Shown: piece by piece, positions 60,371 through 64,000 of the stretch
Layout: each line of letters starts with the position of its first letter
Position numbering within the stretch: the first letter of the stretch is position 1
Source of the DNA: Drosophila persimilis
Taxonomy: Eukaryota; Arthropoda; Insecta; Diptera; Drosophilidae
Assembly: GCF_003286085.1 (NCBI RefSeq)
Contig: NW_020825288.1
Location: 11,036,001 to 11,100,000 of the forward strand
Direction: 5' to 3'
DNA length: 64,000 bases
Made by a program: the position numbers and the translations under genes
The notes under the pieces: generated by a model
What the model saw: the letters and a program-made list of their open reading frames with translations, nothing else
The model's database searches: none
Told to the model about the DNA's origin: nothing

Positions 60371-63300
60371 TGTCTCCGTTCCGCCTGTAAAGCATTCACA
60401 TTTAATTCCATCTCATCTCATCTGAACTCTCGTCTCAACTCAACCATTTTGTGCGTGTATTCTCGGTTGCACTTGTTCCTTGCTTGACTTGTTTTTATTT
60501 TGTTAATTCTATTGTTGTGGCATCTGTTGCCTCTGTCACTCCCACTGTGCCACTGGCACTGGCACTGCCTATTTTGTTCCATTCTGTTTTTCTTGTTTGC
60601 TTAGATGTCTATGTATTTACGTTAACCCCTGCCAAGTAAAATATTTTAAATGTAATTTTCTGATGCGCCTACCACTCTGGCACTTGGATTTGCATCGTTC
60701 CGAATGCTGTGCCCTGCTGCTGCTGTGCTGTGCCCCACTTCAGTCTGGAGTGTTACTTTTGGCAATGTCGAGTGCCTACGATGTGTGCTCTACACACACT
60801 CCAATCCAACAGACCTTGGTGACTGCTGGCTGCCTTTTTTTTGCCCATTCCAGTTCCTGGCTGGAGCTTCCCTTCAGGAGTGCACTGGGCCTCCTGGCTG
60901 GCTGGCACATGCATAAATATTATAAAACGTGCAGCGGCCGCAATAGGTAAGTGCAGATCTCAACTGTCTGGCCAAAGTACTTTCCCTCGGCTCTTATAAA
61001 TAAGCCCACTTGCCGACTGTATGTCTGTCTCTATGCCTAACTGTGCGGCTGAACGTAGGCCAGGATTTTTCAAAAATGCTTTGGCTTGATGTAAGGAGCT
61101 TTTATGCACGAAAAAACGAATGTGAACAGATGGCACTTCTTTGCTGTGGTGCAATAAATTTCGGTCAAACGCTGGTCAAAATCTCGGCACATGTTCATGT
61201 TTTACTAGACGAGACTCGTAATAGTTCTTCATATATTTTATAGATTTTTCCCAACAGAAAAAAGGAAAAAGTAATAAATCCCTCACAATCATCGAAATCC
61301 TATCAGATTGCTGTAGTTTCTTTCTACCAGAAATAAGTGCCGTCGCAAAGCTTTACACAAGTGTACTTATTCAAATCATACCGATTGACCATCAGAATTT
61401 CGTGCTCAAAGATAAGCTATCCCAATAGGAGATATGGGGCGGGACAGTGCTGTGGGAGTGCGCTCGGCTCAGAGCAATTAACTGCCAGTTAAATGCAATT
61501 AACTGCAGAAAGCAGAATGAATTCCACACGAGAACTGTATTTTAAATGACTGCAAGGCGATAAAAATTAAAGATTACCAAATGGAAATCACAAAAAGAGG
61601 AGAAAGGGACTCTTCCCTTCAGGTTTCAGGTTCAGGGCGTATTATTAATTAAAGTCGTTTCGTGTCCCTTGTGTTAAGCCTTGGATTTGTCATATGCAGA
61701 ACAAAATGCTGAATTAAATTGCACTTTCATACGCACTTGTCGGATAAGTTGGTGGACGCGCGTCGTCTGTGTCCGAGTTGTAGGCACGTTGCAGATGTGG
61801 AGCTGATGTATGTAGGTGGTAGGTAATACCCTCTGGACTATGTTCGAGAGCCGCGCAGTAATCGCGATAAGCACAACAACAAACGAGTATGAAATCTGGA
61901 ACGAGCACCAGTACAAGGCGAGGCGATATATATTTATGAAAGTCCACAAACAATGTGTAAAAACGGCAAGTTGAACACGCGCGTTCCACGAGTATGTACT
62001 TTCGATGTCAGCAGCGATGGGGGATTTAAAATTTTAATAAAGTCATATACACGCACACCCGGAATGATGAGGGCGAAGATGCCAGAGAGCCAGTGGCAGT
62101 GGCAGGGCCAATCTGAGTGGTACTGGATGCCAATGTCGATGGCAAACGTCGTTCAGAGGTTACTCCTGGCTATACTCAGGCCTCGCCTGACCGGACCGAC
62201 CAGCAGCAGGTCTGTAGCCGAAATTTGTTGGATTGCATCAATTTTTAATATCTGTTTAACATTTCAATCGAGAAACAAACAACAATAACCGACAAAACAA
62301 CACTTCTCGCGGAATCGTTGCATTCGTAGCTGGATTCGTGTGCAAAATTTAATTAATATTTAATTTTTCATTTATTGTATTTTTGTGTGTATTTTGTCTG
62401 CCATTTCCATGACGCATCGCGGCACGCTAATAAAATTAAACGGCCCGGACCAAAACGGCGGCACACACGATCCGACCCGCTCACAAGCGCGCACACACAC
62501 ACATACACTCACACGCAATCTCGCACACGTTGGCAGTTGGCAGTTGTGCTTTTCTGGGGTCCCACACGTTTCGTTGCTTGATTTGCCTGGTTTCCGCGTA
62601 TCCTTGAGCAGACCGTAGCGCCACGTTCCGACACGAATACGAAACTGAGCAACGGCATTAACAAAAACTGGCACGAGTACCAAAATGTCCTTTGGCTCTC
62701 GGTCGATGCCAGCTCGTCGTCGTTGCAGGGACATTTCTGCTCGTGTCAGCTCTTCGCCTCATCATCTTCGGCCGCATCGTTTTCACTCAATTACGAATGA
62801 AAGTAAAATTGCACGAGCAACCCCACGCACACATGCATATATACACATACATACATGCACATACATATATATGTGCATATACGGATGGCAGGCTCGGGAT
62901 TTTGAGTTTGTTTTGGTTTAAGTTGCATTGACTTGAAAGCTGCTTGAGAGAGTGCTTGGGCCCTGGAGAAGTGGGCCTATCCCAATCACATTTTCCTTTT
63001 GGCCTTTGGCCCGTTTTCTTCTTCTTTGGATGCTGGGGACACAAAATATGGCTGGATTTTGAAACATGGTCATTCAGAAAAAAATTAAGCGACGAAAGAA
63101 TTCGCATGTTTATATTTGAAATTTCCCCATAAATTGAGACCGTAGGCATTTTCGTTTATCAACAATTTTTGGATGAGACTCGAGCTAACATCTAAACTCT
63201 GTGGTGATCATTTGGGATTTTCTTATTTCAACCGTAAATCCGCTTTATAACCGTACAATTTACCACAAATTTACCTTTTGACACAGTGAGCCATATAGTC

Positions 63301-63599
63301 AGGTGTAAAGAGAAAATAGCCCACTCTCTCAAATGTGCTGCCTTTCTCTTCAAGGACAGCGCCTGCGCTTTGCGCGCTTTCCAGTCAGTCCATCAGGGAA
63401 TTATAAGAGTTTTTCTGTGTTGGGACTTTTTCGCTTTATTCAGCGCCCAGCGCGACCAAAAGATTATTTTTATTTTAAATCATTTCCGAACATATATGTA
63501 GAAAAAAAATCAAACATTGGGGTGGGCTGTCCCTGAAAAAGAAAATGAATCATAATTGAAATTGATAATGTTGAAACTGATATGTTGGATACACACCAT

Positions 63600-64000
63600 C
63601 ACCATCAAATCTGCAGAGAGAATAACGTGTTCTTAGATCGGAAATACATCTCGAACGCGTTGGAAATCTTGACCTTTGATGTGGATTGGTACATATACCA
63701 ATTAAGAGGTCGAATTATAGTTACCATGGTTAGATGGTCATGGTTTTCAAAATCTGTAGAGTATATGTAAGCTGTTAGGATCGGAGCTTCATGTGGAACC
63801 CATTGAAAACCTTACCCGATCTTGTTGATTGGTAGATATACCAACCAAGCGGTCGAATGGCTTCATCATGTTTACATTTTCATGATCTTCCAAATCTGCA
63901 GACATGTGCGGTTAAGCTCAGAAATATATCTCCAAAGCAGTGTAATCGTAAGCCTTACCCGATCATGTGTATTGGGTCGGGATGTTGGGGTACGTGTCAC
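63600..64000. repeat. Degenerate tandem repeat, 142-143 bp period, running off the window
   Basis: Three successive copies begin at AAATCTGCAG-like sequence (about 63607, 63750 and 63892). Shared blocks in order are AATCTG(C/T)AGA, a GATCGGA-like block, CTT(A/G)ACC(C/T), TTGGTA-4 nt-TACCAA and GGTCGAAT. The first copy seems to have no upstream partner, so the array starts here. The third copy is more diverged in the second half. No coding potential is seen. It resembles nucleosome-scale satellite or the tandem-repeat core of a rolling-circle element, but I cannot name the family. Confidence 0.75.

Larger units (their letters stand above)
45281..63600. other. Upstream region of the Side-family gene, no gene established
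   Basis: The 18 kb above the leader hold microsatellites, AT-rich blocks (49970-50450, 58480-58720) and unique DNA. Open frames such as 46148-46624, 54368-55051, 58731-59387 and 50820-51407 are made of simple repeats or lack protein-like features. The only frame with sustained complexity is minus strand 50480-50719, listed apart. TATA-like boxes occur (for instance 49526-49531 plus strand) without good initiators. This could be intergenic DNA or a 5' UTR intron of the same gene. Confidence 0.45.

Overview
The window reads as Drosophila nuclear DNA. It is intron-rich and very gene-poor, with many dinucleotide and trinucleotide microsatellites, and it holds two Drosophila-type mobile elements: a DINE-1/INE-1 (Helentron-related) element and an R1-clade non-LTR retrotransposon. 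The species cannot be fixed from the sequence. The diverged form of the DINE-1 element suggests a fly outside the melanogaster group, perhaps the obscura group, with low confidence.

Host gene. On the minus strand there are two coding exons that I infer belong to one gene of the Sidestep (Side) immunoglobulin cell-surface receptor family. A signal-peptide exon (44939-45131) ends in a GTGAGT donor in phase 1. A 133-nt exon (7653-7785) carries the start of the first V-type Ig domain, begins after a CAG acceptor in the matching phase, and ends at a GTAAGG donor in phase 2. Joined, they read signal peptide, short acidic linker, then the Ig B-strand Cys and C-strand Trp. The intron between them is about 37.2 kb and holds both mobile elements. 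The rest of the gene should lie beyond position 1. Sequence above 45131 is the gene's 5' leader and upstream DNA.

Mobile elements inside the intron. (1) 18620 to about 19600: a DINE-1-like element with a terminal palindrome, matching inverted termini, a GTCC-rich tract, an internal duplication and a 3' hairpin. (2) About 20781-25807, minus strand: an apparently full-length R1-clade LINE with intact ORF1 (RRM-like region, CCHC knuckles), intact ORF2 (APE endonuclease, reverse transcriptase, C-terminal CCHC), an ATGA stop/start overlap between them and a 25-nt poly(A). Both flanks are (TG)n/(CA)n microsatellite, as expected for the Waldo/Mino lineages that target AC repeats.

The last ~400 bases (from about 63600 past the window end) hold a degenerate tandem repeat with a 142-143 bp period and a conserved inverted-repeat core. 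The remaining sequence is non-coding as far as I can tell. Nearly all other open frames are translations of simple repeats. A few higher-complexity frames, mainly the minus strand at 50480-50719, are noted as uncertain.
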